Shown here one piece after another: positions 1 through 8,623 of a stretch of 43,054 nt of DNA (the stretch's first letter is position 1; each line of letters begins with the position of its first letter). The position numbers were made by a program, and so were the translations under genes. The stretch is from positions 1-43,054 of the forward strand of contig JAXMBX010000044.1 in NCBI GenBank assembly GCA_046349635.1, written 5' to 3'. Under the pieces are notes generated by a model that had not been told where the DNA came from, ran no database searches, and was given only the letters and a program-made list of their open reading frames with translations. This stretch comes from JAXMBX01 sp046349635 (GTDB taxonomy: Bacteria; Planctomycetota; Planctomycetia; Planctomycetales; Planctomycetaceae).

Positions 1-2
1 TC

Positions 3-278
3 GCCCGGAACACGGTCCAGACGACGATGACCCGCCTCGTCGAGAAGGGCTGGCTCAAGCACCACGCGGAGGGGAACACATTCCTCTACAAGGCCACCCA
101 GCCCCGCGAAAAAACCCGTCGCCGCACTCTCAGGCAACTCCTCGACACCGCCTTTCATGGATCCACCGAGGGGCTTTTGCTCACACTGCTCGGGGATCAA
201 CGCCTCTCCCAGGACGAAGCGGACAAGATTCGCAACCTGATCGATCAGGCGGCCGCCCGCTCCAATCCCCGGAATTAA
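3..278 (+). CDS. BlaI/MecI/CopY-family transcriptional repressor, 3' part
   Basis: The window opens inside this gene; the frame is open from base 3 (reading ARNTVQTTMTRLVEKGWL) and stops at 278. The visible part is the second half of a winged-helix DNA-binding domain, with the TRLVEKGWL recognition-helix/wing segment and the HHAEGNTFLYKA wing, followed by the C-terminal dimerisation helices. BlaI-type repressors bind operator dyads and are released when a partner M56 sensor protease is activated. The next gene, 35 bp downstream on the same strand, is such a sensor, which is the classical blaI-blaR1 arrangement. No beta-lactamase is visible, so the regulated target is unknown. In planctomycetes such pairs are numerous and generally not tied to beta-lactams. 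The N-terminus lies outside the window. Confidence 0.85.
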   Translation, partial: ARNTVQTTMTRLVEKGWLKHHAEGNTFLYKATQPREKTRRRTLRQLLDTAFHGSTEGLLLTLLGDQRLSQDEADKIRNLIDQAAARSNPRN

Positions 279-313
279 ACGCCCGATTTTGAACACATCC
301 TCAGGAAACCATC

Positions 314-1714
314 ATGAACCTCAGTTTCCTCACGAACCTCGATGTGAACTCAATGCTTCCCACTGTCCTTCTGTGGCTGGTTCAGATCACGATCCTCGCC
401 GCATTTGGGCTGCTGACCGCCCGCTGGTTTTCGCGTGACCCTGCCTCGCGGCACGCGATCCTTGTGGTCACTCTCGTGGCGACACTGGCCGCTCCACCGA
501 TCACCTCCGCTGTCCAACGCTCCGGCTGGCGGCTCTGGTCCGTCGCCTGGGAACCCGCTGTTGCTCAACACTCCGTTCGCGAATCCTCTTCCCCCAGCCC
601 GGAAGTTGCGGCCCTTCCGCAACCTCCTGTCATCGCGGACGATGAACCTTTCCCTGAAGAAACATCTCGCGCGCCCGCACTGAAATCGCCGCTTACGACG
701 GAACCTGTCGCAACAGCGCTTCCACCGCAACTCCGTCCCTCAATCTATTCTTTTGCCACCATCACCAATCTGAGCCGGTTACTCGTTTTGATCTGGTTCG
801 CCGGGGCGTTCCTTTTATTTACTCGGCTGTGTGTGGGATTCTGGCACGTAAGGCGGTTAGTGCAAAAGAGTGAGCCTCTCAGTCTTCCTGAAACCACTCT
901 GATGCAATTGCAGACCTTGTTCTCAAGCTTTTCGCCTTCTTGTATCCGCGTTCACGGCTCTCTTCCGACGGCCTTTGCCACCGGCCTCTTCCGCCCTGTC
1001 GTAATTCTCCCCCGCTCCTACGTTCAAACCCTCACCGAAGAAGAACTCGCTTCAGTCCTTACGCATGAGCTTGCCCACCTGACCCGCCGAGATCCTGTTG
1101 TTGGGTTGTTGCAACGCGTGGCCGCCATCGTTTACTGGCCTCACCCTCTCGTTCACCTTTTGAATCGCCAACTGTCCCGCGCCCGCGAGGAACTCTGCGA
1201 CAACTTTGCCCTGCAGGCAGCTTCCACCACCCAATACGCCGAACTCCTCTTCCGCCTCGCTCAAGCCCCTTCAACGAGGGAGCGCATCCCCGCCGGCCTG
1301 ACTATCAGCTTCCTCGACTCCCGCTGGAAACTGGAACATCGCATCGCCGGTATTCTCGATCCACGGCGTCTTCTGACTGTTGCCTCTCGCCGCCGATTAC
1401 TCGCCTCGGCAGTAGTTTTCTCTCTCGGTTTGACCGTCTTGTTGGCAGGCATCCAAAATGCGGACAAACTGCCCGGCAATGTGACGCCCCCTGACACTTC
1501 AAACTTCCGGGTTACCCTCTCCGACGGCACTAGCATCGAACTCCTCGGCGTCGGTGAATATCCCTCGAATGAAACTCCCTGGTGGAAGCCGGACGGATCT
1601 CCCCTCACAAACAAACCCAAACAACCCGAACCGGGCCTTTCGTGGACCGAACAAAGACAAAATGGGCCGCGGCTTCTCCTTGCAGACCCTCAACCGGGAA
1701 CCGCAATCCGCTGA
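314..1714 (+). CDS. M56 (BlaR1-like) membrane sensor metallopeptidase, frame broken near its C-terminus
   Basis: This is a polytopic membrane zinc protease expected to sense a signal and inactivate the BlaI-type repressor encoded just upstream. Hydrophobic helices lie at about residues 14-37, 47-62, 154-175 and 362-381. The zinc motif HELAH is at 251-255, inside VLTHELAHLTRRD, and the third-ligand glutamate lies in the SRAREELCDNFAL segment near 290. After the last helix comes an extracytoplasmic tail with VTLSDGTSIELLGV and a PWWKPDGSPL segment typical of planctomycete M56 proteins. The reading frame then stops at 1714, but homologous-looking tail sequence continues in other frames to about 2266 (see the next entry). 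The annotated 466 residues are therefore probably truncated artificially or by mutation. Confidence 0.85.
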   Translation: MNLSFLTNLDVNSMLPTVLLWLVQITILAAFGLLTARWFSRDPASRHAILVVTLVATLAAPPITSAVQRSGWRLWSVAWEPAVAQHSVRESSSPSPEVAALPQPPVIADDEPFPEETSRAPALKSPLTTEPVATALPPQLRPSIYSFATITNLSRLLVLIWFAGAFLLFTRLCVGFWHVRRLVQKSEPLSLPETTLMQLQTLFSSFSPSCIRVHGSLPTAFATGLFRPVVILPRSYVQTLTEEELASVLTHELAHLTRRDPVVGLLQRVAAIVYWPHPLVHLLNRQLSRAREELCDNFALQAASTTQYAELLFRLAQAPSTRERIPAGLTISFLDSRWKLEHRIAGILDPRRLLTVASRRRLLASAVVFSLGLTVLLAGIQNADKLPGNVTPPDTSNFRVTLSDGTSIELLGVGEYPSNETPWWKPDGSPLTNKPKQPEPGLSWTEQRQNGPRLLLADPQPGTAIR

Positions 1715-2266
1715 ACATTATTGGGCACTCCAGCAGCATGGAAGAGCATTGAACCGACCTGCAAGACCGATTCCAAACCCCGATAGGTCACCTCCGAGCA
1801 GATCTCACGACAAAGCCGAAAACTCCGCCACAATCACTCTCGAATACTCTAACGCTCCCTGGAAAACGCTTGACAGATGGACCACAAACAACGGCATTGG
1901 TTCGGCAGCTTCAGACCGGGCAACAGTCGCACATATCCAGCGGGAGAGCGCGACGGGAACTCCACGATACCACTGCAACCTTTAACGGACCGCACCACAC
2001 CGCCACCGCATCATCGCCTCCGATCAGGAAGGGAAGGAGCATACGAACGGCTCTCACTCAACACTCGGCGTGGGAAACGACGGTCGCACCACGATGATAA
2101 GCGCCAAGTTTGATCGGCTCCCCCTCGCGAAAGTGAAATCATTCCGATTCCAGACTCGCCCTCTGCGGTCATCGAATTTCGTAACGTCTCGCGCAGCTCA
2201 ACACAGACGCAGGTCGAAGTCTTCATCGACCAGAGCCCTCTTAAGCACCGCCGAGACGACACCTAG
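1715..2266 (+). pseudogene. Frameshifted C-terminal tail of the M56 sensor
   Basis: There is no intact ORF here, but pieces of one protein appear in successive frames. The segment ENSATITLEYSNAPWKTL lies near 1825-1870, IIASDQEGKEHTNGSHS near 2013-2065, FDRLPLAKVKSFRFQTRP near 2112-2165, and VIEFRNVSRSS, ending at a TAG at 2264-2266, follows 2168. From memory, the order PWKT, then DQEGKEH, then LPLxKVKxFRFQTRP, then EFRNV matches the conserved tail of planctomycete M56 proteins. Frame order through the region fits successive single-base losses. Either the gene is decaying or the sequence has indel errors here. The last in-frame piece shares its frame with the following WD40 ORF. Confidence 0.65.
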
Positions 2267-4466
2267 ACTTCTTCACACCGAACCAGTCTCCGCCGAACCT
2301 CCGCCAAAAACCGGTGGTGTCATCGCCCAACTCGGGGACCTCACACCGAAACCCCTGGTGGTTTCCTCTCTGCCGGAGGGTGTCACCCTCACGACGCAGG
2401 ACGGTATCACCATCTCTGCCGGTTCCTCTTCAACTCTTCCCCCCGACGCCAAGTTCCGCCTCGGCGGCACACGGTTCAAGCATTCGGGGCAGAAAGAAGT
2501 CTACTTTTCCGCCGATGGACAGACTTTGGTCAGTGTTGGCGGATCCACCCTCATGTTCTGGAATGCGAAGACCGGAGAATTGCTACGGACGGTCACTTCG
2601 GCTCAGGACAATATTCAAAAGACCTGCATCACGCCTGACCGCAAACGTCTGATCGCACTCGGATTTTTGCAAGGGAAACAAAACGAGCAAGGGCGGCCCT
2701 ATGCCGTCACCCATTGGAATCTGGAAACCAGCCAACTTGAGCAACGCCGCGAACTCCCTTTTCTGGAGCGTAACGCTTACGAAAGCCTCGCCCTCTCACC
2801 GGATGCCTCAATCATCGCCACCGGCGATACACGCGGCGTGTTGCAATTCTTCGACCTCAAGTCCGGGGAAAAACTTTCGGAACAATCTTTAGGCGGAGGT
2901 GGGGTCAATGGGATTGCGATCGGGCCTGATGGAAACCAGACCGCGGCCAGTCAGTCGCACGCGAACAATCTCTTCCTCTGGAATCGCAAAACCGAAGCGA
3001 AACCCTTCGAAATCGCCGAGGGGAGGCGCTTCGATGCGGTCGCCTTTTCCCCCGATGGAAATCTTCTCGCGGTTGGTCCGAATCCGCGCGACACCGTCCA
3101 ACTGTATGACGTCGCCTCCCGCAAACTCATCCGCTCCCTGGAAGGAGCCTCGACATTCAGCGTCGAGAAACTCCTCTTCACCCCCGATGGGAAAACCCTC
3201 TTCGCGGTCAACAGGAGCGCCCGCATCGATCGGGATGAGGGGGGAATCTATGCCTGGGACGTCGCCACCGGCCATCTTCAACACCACCTGACGCGCCCCG
3301 GATTCTCCCCCACAAGCCTCGATCTTTCCCCCCAAGGCGATCTCGTCGCCGCCTGCGATACCGGCGCCGAACTCGGCCTCTGGAACCTCAAGACCGGCGA
3401 CAGCATTTCCAGCCAGATGTCCGGCGGACACACCGGCCCCCTCCGTCACCTCAGCTTTTCACCTAAATCCGACCTCATCCTCACCACAAGTGCAGATACT
3501 TCCGCCCGCGTCTGGGACGCTCACACTGGAAAACAGCTTGCCAATTTCAAACACCTTAACCTGGTTGATACCGCCGCCTTTTCTCCCGATCAAACTCTCG
3601 TCGCGACTTCCAGCTTCGACGAAGTTTCTCTTTGGGAGTTTCCTTCAGGTAAAAAACGATTCAACTTGAAGAAAGGCTTTGAAAATTTTCGCATCTCGCG
3701 AAATCTTTCCTTCTCGCTGGATCGGCAGGAACTTTATGTGGTCAAACTCGACATGACTTTGCAGGTCTGGGGGACAGCCGATGGCAAACTCCGACGAGAA
3801 TTCCCCCTCAAATCTCCGGAACTGGATCGTGCATGGGCGGACTACTTAAAGCTTCCCTACGTCAGGGATTCCGGGCCGTTAATGGCCCGTTATGACTTCA
3901 TGACCGCCTATACACTGACCCCGGACGGATCTCGATTCATCGCCGCCGCAAACAAACACTTCTGGGTCTTTGACGTGTCAACGGGAAAAGATCTGTTACA
4001 TTTCCCGCTTCCCCTGCCTGACATTCAATACCATTCCAATCCACAACATGTGGCCGTCAGTCAGGATAGCAAGCGGCTGGCCTTCACAACCTTCCGTCAG
4101 ATGAAGACTGAAACTGAACCCAATCCTAATACTCACCCTCCAGAAATCCTCGTCGTCGAAACTGAAACAGGAAAACTTCTCTGGCGGAAAGTGCATGGCC
4201 GTCGAGGACATTTCACTCTTTGTTTTTCCCCGGACGGCAAATTCCTTGCCTCGAGCCCTGATTATCAGGGTAGCGACACGATCGAGTTCTTCGACGCCGA
4301 ATCCGGCAAACCCGTCCGCTCCATCGACAGCGGCAACGGCATGGGCATCTTCAACCAGGGCCTCGCCTTCTCCCCCGACGGAAAACAATTCGCCGCCATG
4401 CAACGCGACGCCACTGTCATCGTCTGGGATATGGATAAACTCCACTCCCTTCCGAGAGCACCGTAA
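2070..4466 (+). CDS. WD40-repeat beta-propeller protein
   Basis: The ORF encodes many WD40 units recognisable by the planctomycete-style signature xxFSPDGKxLA followed by a short strand and a W or LWD/VWD ending. Examples are VYFSADGQTLVSVGGSTLMFW, LSFSPKSDLILTTSADTSARVWD and LAFSPDGKQFAAMQRDATVIVWD. About twelve blades fill residues 140-790, probably two propellers. The first ~66 codons belong to the tail of the M56 gene, so the true start is unclear. After 2266 there is no ATG until about 2551; a GTG near 2358 (in PLVVSSLPEG) is one option, and no signal peptide is visible. It could be a separate scaffold protein or the C-terminal half of an M56-WD40 fusion. Stop at 4464-4466, converging on the sulfatase gene 8 bp away. 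Confidence 0.8.
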   Translation: MGNDGRTTMISAKFDRLPLAKVKSFRFQTRPLRSSNFVTSRAAQHRRRSKSSSTRALLSTAETTPRLLHTEPVSAEPPPKTGGVIAQLGDLTPKPLVVSSLPEGVTLTTQDGITISAGSSSTLPPDAKFRLGGTRFKHSGQKEVYFSADGQTLVSVGGSTLMFWNAKTGELLRTVTSAQDNIQKTCITPDRKRLIALGFLQGKQNEQGRPYAVTHWNLETSQLEQRRELPFLERNAYESLALSPDASIIATGDTRGVLQFFDLKSGEKLSEQSLGGGGVNGIAIGPDGNQTAASQSHANNLFLWNRKTEAKPFEIAEGRRFDAVAFSPDGNLLAVGPNPRDTVQLYDVASRKLIRSLEGASTFSVEKLLFTPDGKTLFAVNRSARIDRDEGGIYAWDVATGHLQHHLTRPGFSPTSLDLSPQGDLVAACDTGAELGLWNLKTGDSISSQMSGGHTGPLRHLSFSPKSDLILTTSADTSARVWDAHTGKQLANFKHLNLVDTAAFSPDQTLVATSSFDEVSLWEFPSGKKRFNLKKGFENFRISRNLSFSLDRQELYVVKLDMTLQVWGTADGKLRREFPLKSPELDRAWADYLKLPYVRDSGPLMARYDFMTAYTLTPDGSRFIAAANKHFWVFDVSTGKDLLHFPLPLPDIQYHSNPQHVAVSQDSKRLAFTTFRQMKTETEPNPNTHPPEILVVETETGKLLWRKVHGRRGHFTLCFSPDGKFLASSPDYQGSDTIEFFDAESGKPVRSIDSGNGMGIFNQGLAFSPDGKQFAAMQRDATVIVWDMDKLHSLPRAP

Positions 4467-4474
4467 TAACAGCT

Positions 4475-6337
4475 CTATTCAGTGAGTCCCCGCAGCGCCT
4501 GTTCCGCCACTCGCACAACATACTTCCCGTCGAACTGCGGATCGTCTTTCTCTTTGAGAGCCTTTTTCAAATCATTCAATGCGGTCCGCGCGTCCTGATC
4601 CATCTCATCCAGGACAATCGCCGCCTGCAGCCGGTCCACGCTCTCCCCTTCATTCAGCGCCTGGATTAGGACCGGCAACGCTTCTTTCGTGCCCCCTTTC
4701 CGGTGTAAAGCTCCCGCCGCCGCGACCCGCACGCACGCCGATTCATCCTTCAATCCTTTCCGCAACGTTTCCAGCCCCACAGGCTGCGAACTCTGAACCA
4801 GTCCCAGTCCCGTCATCCCCCACCAACGCACCGCCGGATCCGGATCTGTCGCCACCCGCACCAAATCCGACACTGAAGAAGACGGGTCGCCGACTAAGTC
4901 CGCAGCCCCCCTCAGCCGTCGCATCAACTCTTCGCTCCCGAGCTGCCGCAGGATCTCATACCGCGATCCGACCAGTTTCTCCCGTCGCATCATCTCCGAC
5001 TCATTCATCAGCCCCAGGTCTCGCGTCTTATTCGACCAGTCTCGTGCCACCTCCCGCAGCCGCGTCAGGACATCTTGATGCTCCGGACTGCCCGCCAGGT
5101 TCTTCAACTCATGCGGGTCACTCGCTAAGTCATACAACTCCTCCCGCGGTTTCTTCGCCGCCATGAATGCCTTCGCCTCAGGAGGCAATTTCCCCCCGGC
5201 TGCGACCCGCCGCAATTCGCGCAGCGTCGCCTCCTGTGTGGCGTAATCCAAATACTGGTCATACGGCTTCCATGGGATGTCATTCCGCAGGTAATGAAAC
5301 TTTTTGTCCCGGACAGAACGGATCAAATCATAGCGCTCATCCATCCGGTCCCTGACCCCAAACAGATAATCCGGCTCGGCGGGGAGGTTCTTCCCCAGGA
5401 AGGGCTTCCCCTGCATCCACTCCGGCACTTTGACGCCACACAGGTTCAAGGCCGTCGGTCCCAGGTCCAAGAGCGACACCAGCCGTTCGCTCTCGCTCCC
5501 CGGCTCTCCCTGTCCGGCGACTCGGAACTTCTTCGGAATCCGCACGATCAACGGCACGTGCGTCCCCGATTGATACAACCACCGCTTTGCCCGCGGCAGC
5601 CCCACTCCATGGTCCGACCAGAAGAATACGATCGTATTCTCCGCCTCCCCTGACGCCTCCAGTTCGGCCAGCTTCTCACCAAACCAGCGGTCCATCGCCG
5701 TCACCAGGTCGAAATACCGCCCCCAATCCTCGCGCACCAGAGGAGTATCCGGATAATAGGGCGGCAAGGTCTTTGCGAGCTTATTCCGATCATGCGGCGC
5801 AATTCCTTCCGTTAACTTCTTGTATGTCTTCTCCTGGAAGATCGCGGACTCGTGCGTCCCCGTGTAATTAAACACCGCAAAGAACGGCTGTGACTTGTCC
5901 TTCCGCTTCCGCCAGTGGGCATTCGCGCTGGACGCATCCCACACTCCCGGCGGACACACAAACTGGTAGTCCTGCTTCACATTGTTCGTGCAGTAGTAAC
6001 CTGAGTTCCTGAGCAACTTCGGAAACGGCTGGATAAACTCCGGCAGACGTGCCACACTCCGCATGTTCTGCGTCCCCAGCGTCGTGGGATAGACCCCCGT
6101 GATAATCGCCGACCGGCTGGGGGCACAGACTCCCGCCACAGAGGCTGCATTCCGATACCGCACCCCCTGGGCCGCGAACCGGTCCAGATTCGGCGTTGTC
6201 GCCTCCTTGACGCCGTAACACCCCAGATGCGGACTGATGTCCTCACAACTCAGCCACAGGATATTGGGCCGCTCCGCTGCGAGACTCATATCCCGACAGC
6301 AGATCAATACCAGGAGCAAGCTGAACAGGCGTCGCAT
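4475..6337 (-). CDS. Secreted sulfatase with C-terminal HEAT-like repeats
   Basis: This is a type I sulfatase of the alkaline-phosphatase superfamily, cleaving sulfate esters outside the cytoplasm. A signal peptide ends near residue 20 (DMSLA|AERPN). The metal-binding start PNILWLSCEDISP follows, and the formylglycine motif CAPSR at 71-75 has the modifiable Cys71. VFFWSDHGVGLPRAKRWLY supplies further metal and substrate residues. A conserved tail, REELYDLASDPHELKNL, lies near 410. Beyond the usual length, residues ~470-620 form alpha-helical repeats (VSDLVRVATDPDPAVRWWGM, LKDESACVRVAAAGALHR) resembling HEAT/PBS-lyase repeats, so the protein is longer than a plain sulfatase. It lies 4 bp downstream of a second sulfatase on the minus strand, almost certainly co-transcribed with it. 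The natural substrate cannot be told from sequence. Confidence 0.93.
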   Translation of the reverse strand: MRRLFSLLLVLICCRDMSLAAERPNILWLSCEDISPHLGCYGVKEATTPNLDRFAAQGVRYRNAASVAGVCAPSRSAIITGVYPTTLGTQNMRSVARLPEFIQPFPKLLRNSGYYCTNNVKQDYQFVCPPGVWDASSANAHWRKRKDKSQPFFAVFNYTGTHESAIFQEKTYKKLTEGIAPHDRNKLAKTLPPYYPDTPLVREDWGRYFDLVTAMDRWFGEKLAELEASGEAENTIVFFWSDHGVGLPRAKRWLYQSGTHVPLIVRIPKKFRVAGQGEPGSESERLVSLLDLGPTALNLCGVKVPEWMQGKPFLGKNLPAEPDYLFGVRDRMDERYDLIRSVRDKKFHYLRNDIPWKPYDQYLDYATQEATLRELRRVAAGGKLPPEAKAFMAAKKPREELYDLASDPHELKNLAGSPEHQDVLTRLREVARDWSNKTRDLGLMNESEMMRREKLVGSRYEILRQLGSEELMRRLRGAADLVGDPSSSVSDLVRVATDPDPAVRWWGMTGLGLVQSSQPVGLETLRKGLKDESACVRVAAAGALHRKGGTKEALPVLIQALNEGESVDRLQAAIVLDEMDQDARTALNDLKKALKEKDDPQFDGKYVVRVAEQALRGLTE

Positions 6338-6341
6338 AATG

Positions 6342-7820
6342 TCACTTCCCCTCAGCGGCCCACTTTTTCATCAAATTAATGTTCTCCTGCAGACCTTTCT
6401 TTTGTGGTGACTCTCGATTTCCCCCTTCACCGAGATACACCTTCATATCGCTGTCATACATTGCCTCTGATTCCGGCGTCCGGCCATGATCGTCGGTCTC
6501 CACCATCCATCGCTCCAGCATTCCTCGCAGTTCCTCCAACTGGGCCCGATATTCCGGATCCACTGCCAGGTTATGAATCTCGTCCGGATCCTTACTCAGA
6601 TCGTACAACTCCTCCCTGGGGCGCGTCGGCGTGAACAACTGCTCCTGCACCGGATTCAGCTTCCCTTCCGCATGCAATTGCCGCATCCGCTGCACGATCT
6701 CCTTGCCGTCCTTGTACCGGTTCGGTTGCAGATGTGGCCGTTCCGGGTAAAAATTCCGGATGTATTTGAAATCGGCAGTCCGCACGCTCCGAATCCGTTC
6801 CACGGTCTCATCGCATCGGTCCCGTGCCGCAAACACCGCAGTCCGGGGCTGATAATCCTGAGCAAGAATATTCTTCCCCTGCATCTTGGCCGGGATCGGA
6901 ATCCCCGCGAGCGCCAGCGACATCGCCGCCATATCGATATGCTCGACGAGATCTTCCCGCGTCTTTCCTGCAGGAACGCCCGGTCCACGAATCACAAACG
7001 GGACATGAATCCCCTCGTCATACAGGAATTGTTTCCCCCGTGCGTGGCTGATCCCGTGATCCGTCATGAACAGCACCACCGTCTGCTCCAGGATCTTTTC
7101 TTCTTCCAGCCGCTTCAGCACCTGCCCGACTTCATAATCCGTGTACCGGACCGTATCCAGGTACTCCGCCCAGTCTTTGCGGATGACGGGATCATCCGGA
7201 TAATAAGGCGGCAGTTTCACGGCAGCCGGGTCGGTCACGCTTCCTAGCTCTTTCCGGACTCGTTCCGACCACCCTTTGCCGTGCCGATACTTTCCACCAT
7301 GCAGTTGCACCTGCATGAAAAACGGTTGTCCCGGTTTCCGTTTCGACCAGTCCGGCCCGTCATACATCTTCGGATCCCACTCGAAGTTATAGTCCGTCTT
7401 CCCCAGCCCTCTGCCGCGCACCACCGGGCCGCCGATGCACGTGTAATACCCTGCCCCCTGGAACAGCACAGGGACAGGCTCAACTCCCTCCGGCAAATGA
7501 ATCTTTTCCGTCCCTCTCCCGCTGCGGTGGTTGTGTGCTCCGAAGCTTGTCTGATACATCCCCGTGATCAGGGCCGAGCGGCATGGCGAACAGACCGGTG
7601 CCGTGACATAGGCGTGCGTGAATCGCGTTCCTTCCCGCGCCAGACGGTCCACGTTCGGCGTCGAGATCGTCGTCTCCCCGTAGCACGAGAAGTTGGGCGA
7701 CATATCGTCCACGAAGATCCACACGATATTCGGGCGCTCTGCACCTCGCAGGTCTTCCCCGGCGACAAGTCCGGCGATCCCCAGGATCACCAGCCAATTC
7801 CAGATGCTTCGCGCGCACAT
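6342..7820 (-). CDS. Secreted sulfatase
   Basis: The enzyme is a formylglycine-dependent sulfatase. I chose the ATG at 7818-7820, not the longer frame from 7940. It gives a proper signal peptide (MCARSIWNWLVILGIAGLVAG) and has a strong ribosome site (GGGAGAGG) 5 nt upstream. Mature sequence begins AERPNIVWIFVDDMSP with the first metal-binding Asp pair. The active-site motif is CSPCR at residues 77-81, with Cys77 as the predicted formylglycine. FMTDHGISHARGKQFLYDEG and RPREELYDLSKDPDEIHNLA complete the family pattern. It is 492 residues, a usual length. It is the first gene of a two-sulfatase operon and is divergent from the CBS gene at 8010. The two sulfatases share their overall plan but are clearly different enzymes, suggesting two linkages of one sulfated polymer. 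Confidence 0.93.
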   Translation of the reverse strand: MCARSIWNWLVILGIAGLVAGEDLRGAERPNIVWIFVDDMSPNFSCYGETTISTPNVDRLAREGTRFTHAYVTAPVCSPCRSALITGMYQTSFGAHNHRSGRGTEKIHLPEGVEPVPVLFQGAGYYTCIGGPVVRGRGLGKTDYNFEWDPKMYDGPDWSKRKPGQPFFMQVQLHGGKYRHGKGWSERVRKELGSVTDPAAVKLPPYYPDDPVIRKDWAEYLDTVRYTDYEVGQVLKRLEEEKILEQTVVLFMTDHGISHARGKQFLYDEGIHVPFVIRGPGVPAGKTREDLVEHIDMAAMSLALAGIPIPAKMQGKNILAQDYQPRTAVFAARDRCDETVERIRSVRTADFKYIRNFYPERPHLQPNRYKDGKEIVQRMRQLHAEGKLNPVQEQLFTPTRPREELYDLSKDPDEIHNLAVDPEYRAQLEELRGMLERWMVETDDHGRTPESEAMYDSDMKVYLGEGGNRESPQKKGLQENINLMKKWAAEGK

Positions 7821-8009
7821 ACGGACCTCTCCCAACTTGCCTGCCACGTGATTTATGGAATGCCGGTTATTTTGGCGAGATTTGCCGTCCAAAAACAGCT
7901 TCTCCCAGTCGAATTTCCACCTGATTTCTCCTCTTTCCATCCCAGGGGACGGATTACTTTTGAGTCATCTCTTTTGGTTTTTTTTCTTTACGTCTCTCCC
8001 CTCAGGGAT

Positions 8010-8531
8010 ATGATGACAGTAGCTAAGGCCAGACAATCCGAAACGCAGCCACAAATCCGTGAGGTCACCATCGTGGATTTTGTACAGAAATTGCGAACGG
8101 AAACGGTTGAAGCGGCGCTTGATGCAGATCCATTATGCGCCGACATCGCCACCACTCTGCGCGACCTTCTGGTGCAGATGCAGCAGCGCCGTACCGGTGC
8201 CGCGCTTGTTTGCAACGGCGCTCTCCTCGTCGGGATCTTCACCGAACATGACATGCTGGCAGTCGTCGCGCGCGGGGATTCTCTCGACGCGCCAATCTCC
8301 GCCTGCATGACGCGTAACCCCACGACGATCAACCGGAACGCCTCCCTCGCCGCCGCCATCCGCACCATGTCCGTCGGAGGTTATCGGCAGTTGCCCGTTG
8401 TCGACGAGCAAGGCCGCCCCTGTGGCCTCGTCAAGGTGAAGGGCATTGTCCATTACCTGGTCGAGCATTTCCCACAGGCGATTTACAACCTCCCACCTAA
8501 ACTCCAACTTCAGGGACGTGAAGGGGCCTGA
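8010..8531 (+). CDS. CBS-domain pair protein upstream of korAB
   Basis: The protein has 173 residues carrying two CBS motifs: roughly 25-80 (ALDADPLCADIATTLRDLLV ... GALLVGIFTEHDML) and 90-160 (CMTRNPTTINRNASLAAAIR ... YRQLPVVDEQGRPCGLVKVK). CBS pairs (Bateman modules) bind adenine nucleotides and act as energy sensors, or in some cases as small stand-alone regulators. The open frame extends upstream to 7281, but that part is antisense to the sulfatase and reads as noise. ATG at 8010 or 8013 follows a CAGGGA ribosome site. korA begins 93 bp downstream, and a second CBS protein follows korB, so a regulatory role on the oxidoreductase is plausible but inferred only from position. Confidence 0.85.
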   Translation: MMTVAKARQSETQPQIREVTIVDFVQKLRTETVEAALDADPLCADIATTLRDLLVQMQQRRTGAALVCNGALLVGIFTEHDMLAVVARGDSLDAPISACMTRNPTTINRNASLAAAIRTMSVGGYRQLPVVDEQGRPCGLVKVKGIVHYLVEHFPQAIYNLPPKLQLQGREGA

Positions 8532-8623
8532 TGAATACGCTGCCGTCATGAATGGGAAAGGACCTCCCTCCCGACTCCGTCATTCACTTCACCTCCCGTT
8601 ACACGAAAGCACGCCACTCAGAA

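Noticed and set aside
7281..8009. Long N-terminal extension of the CBS protein frame
   Set aside because: It is wholly antisense to the sulfatase gene and leader, its residues are Arg/His/Pro-rich noise, and a ribosome site precedes the ATG at 8010.
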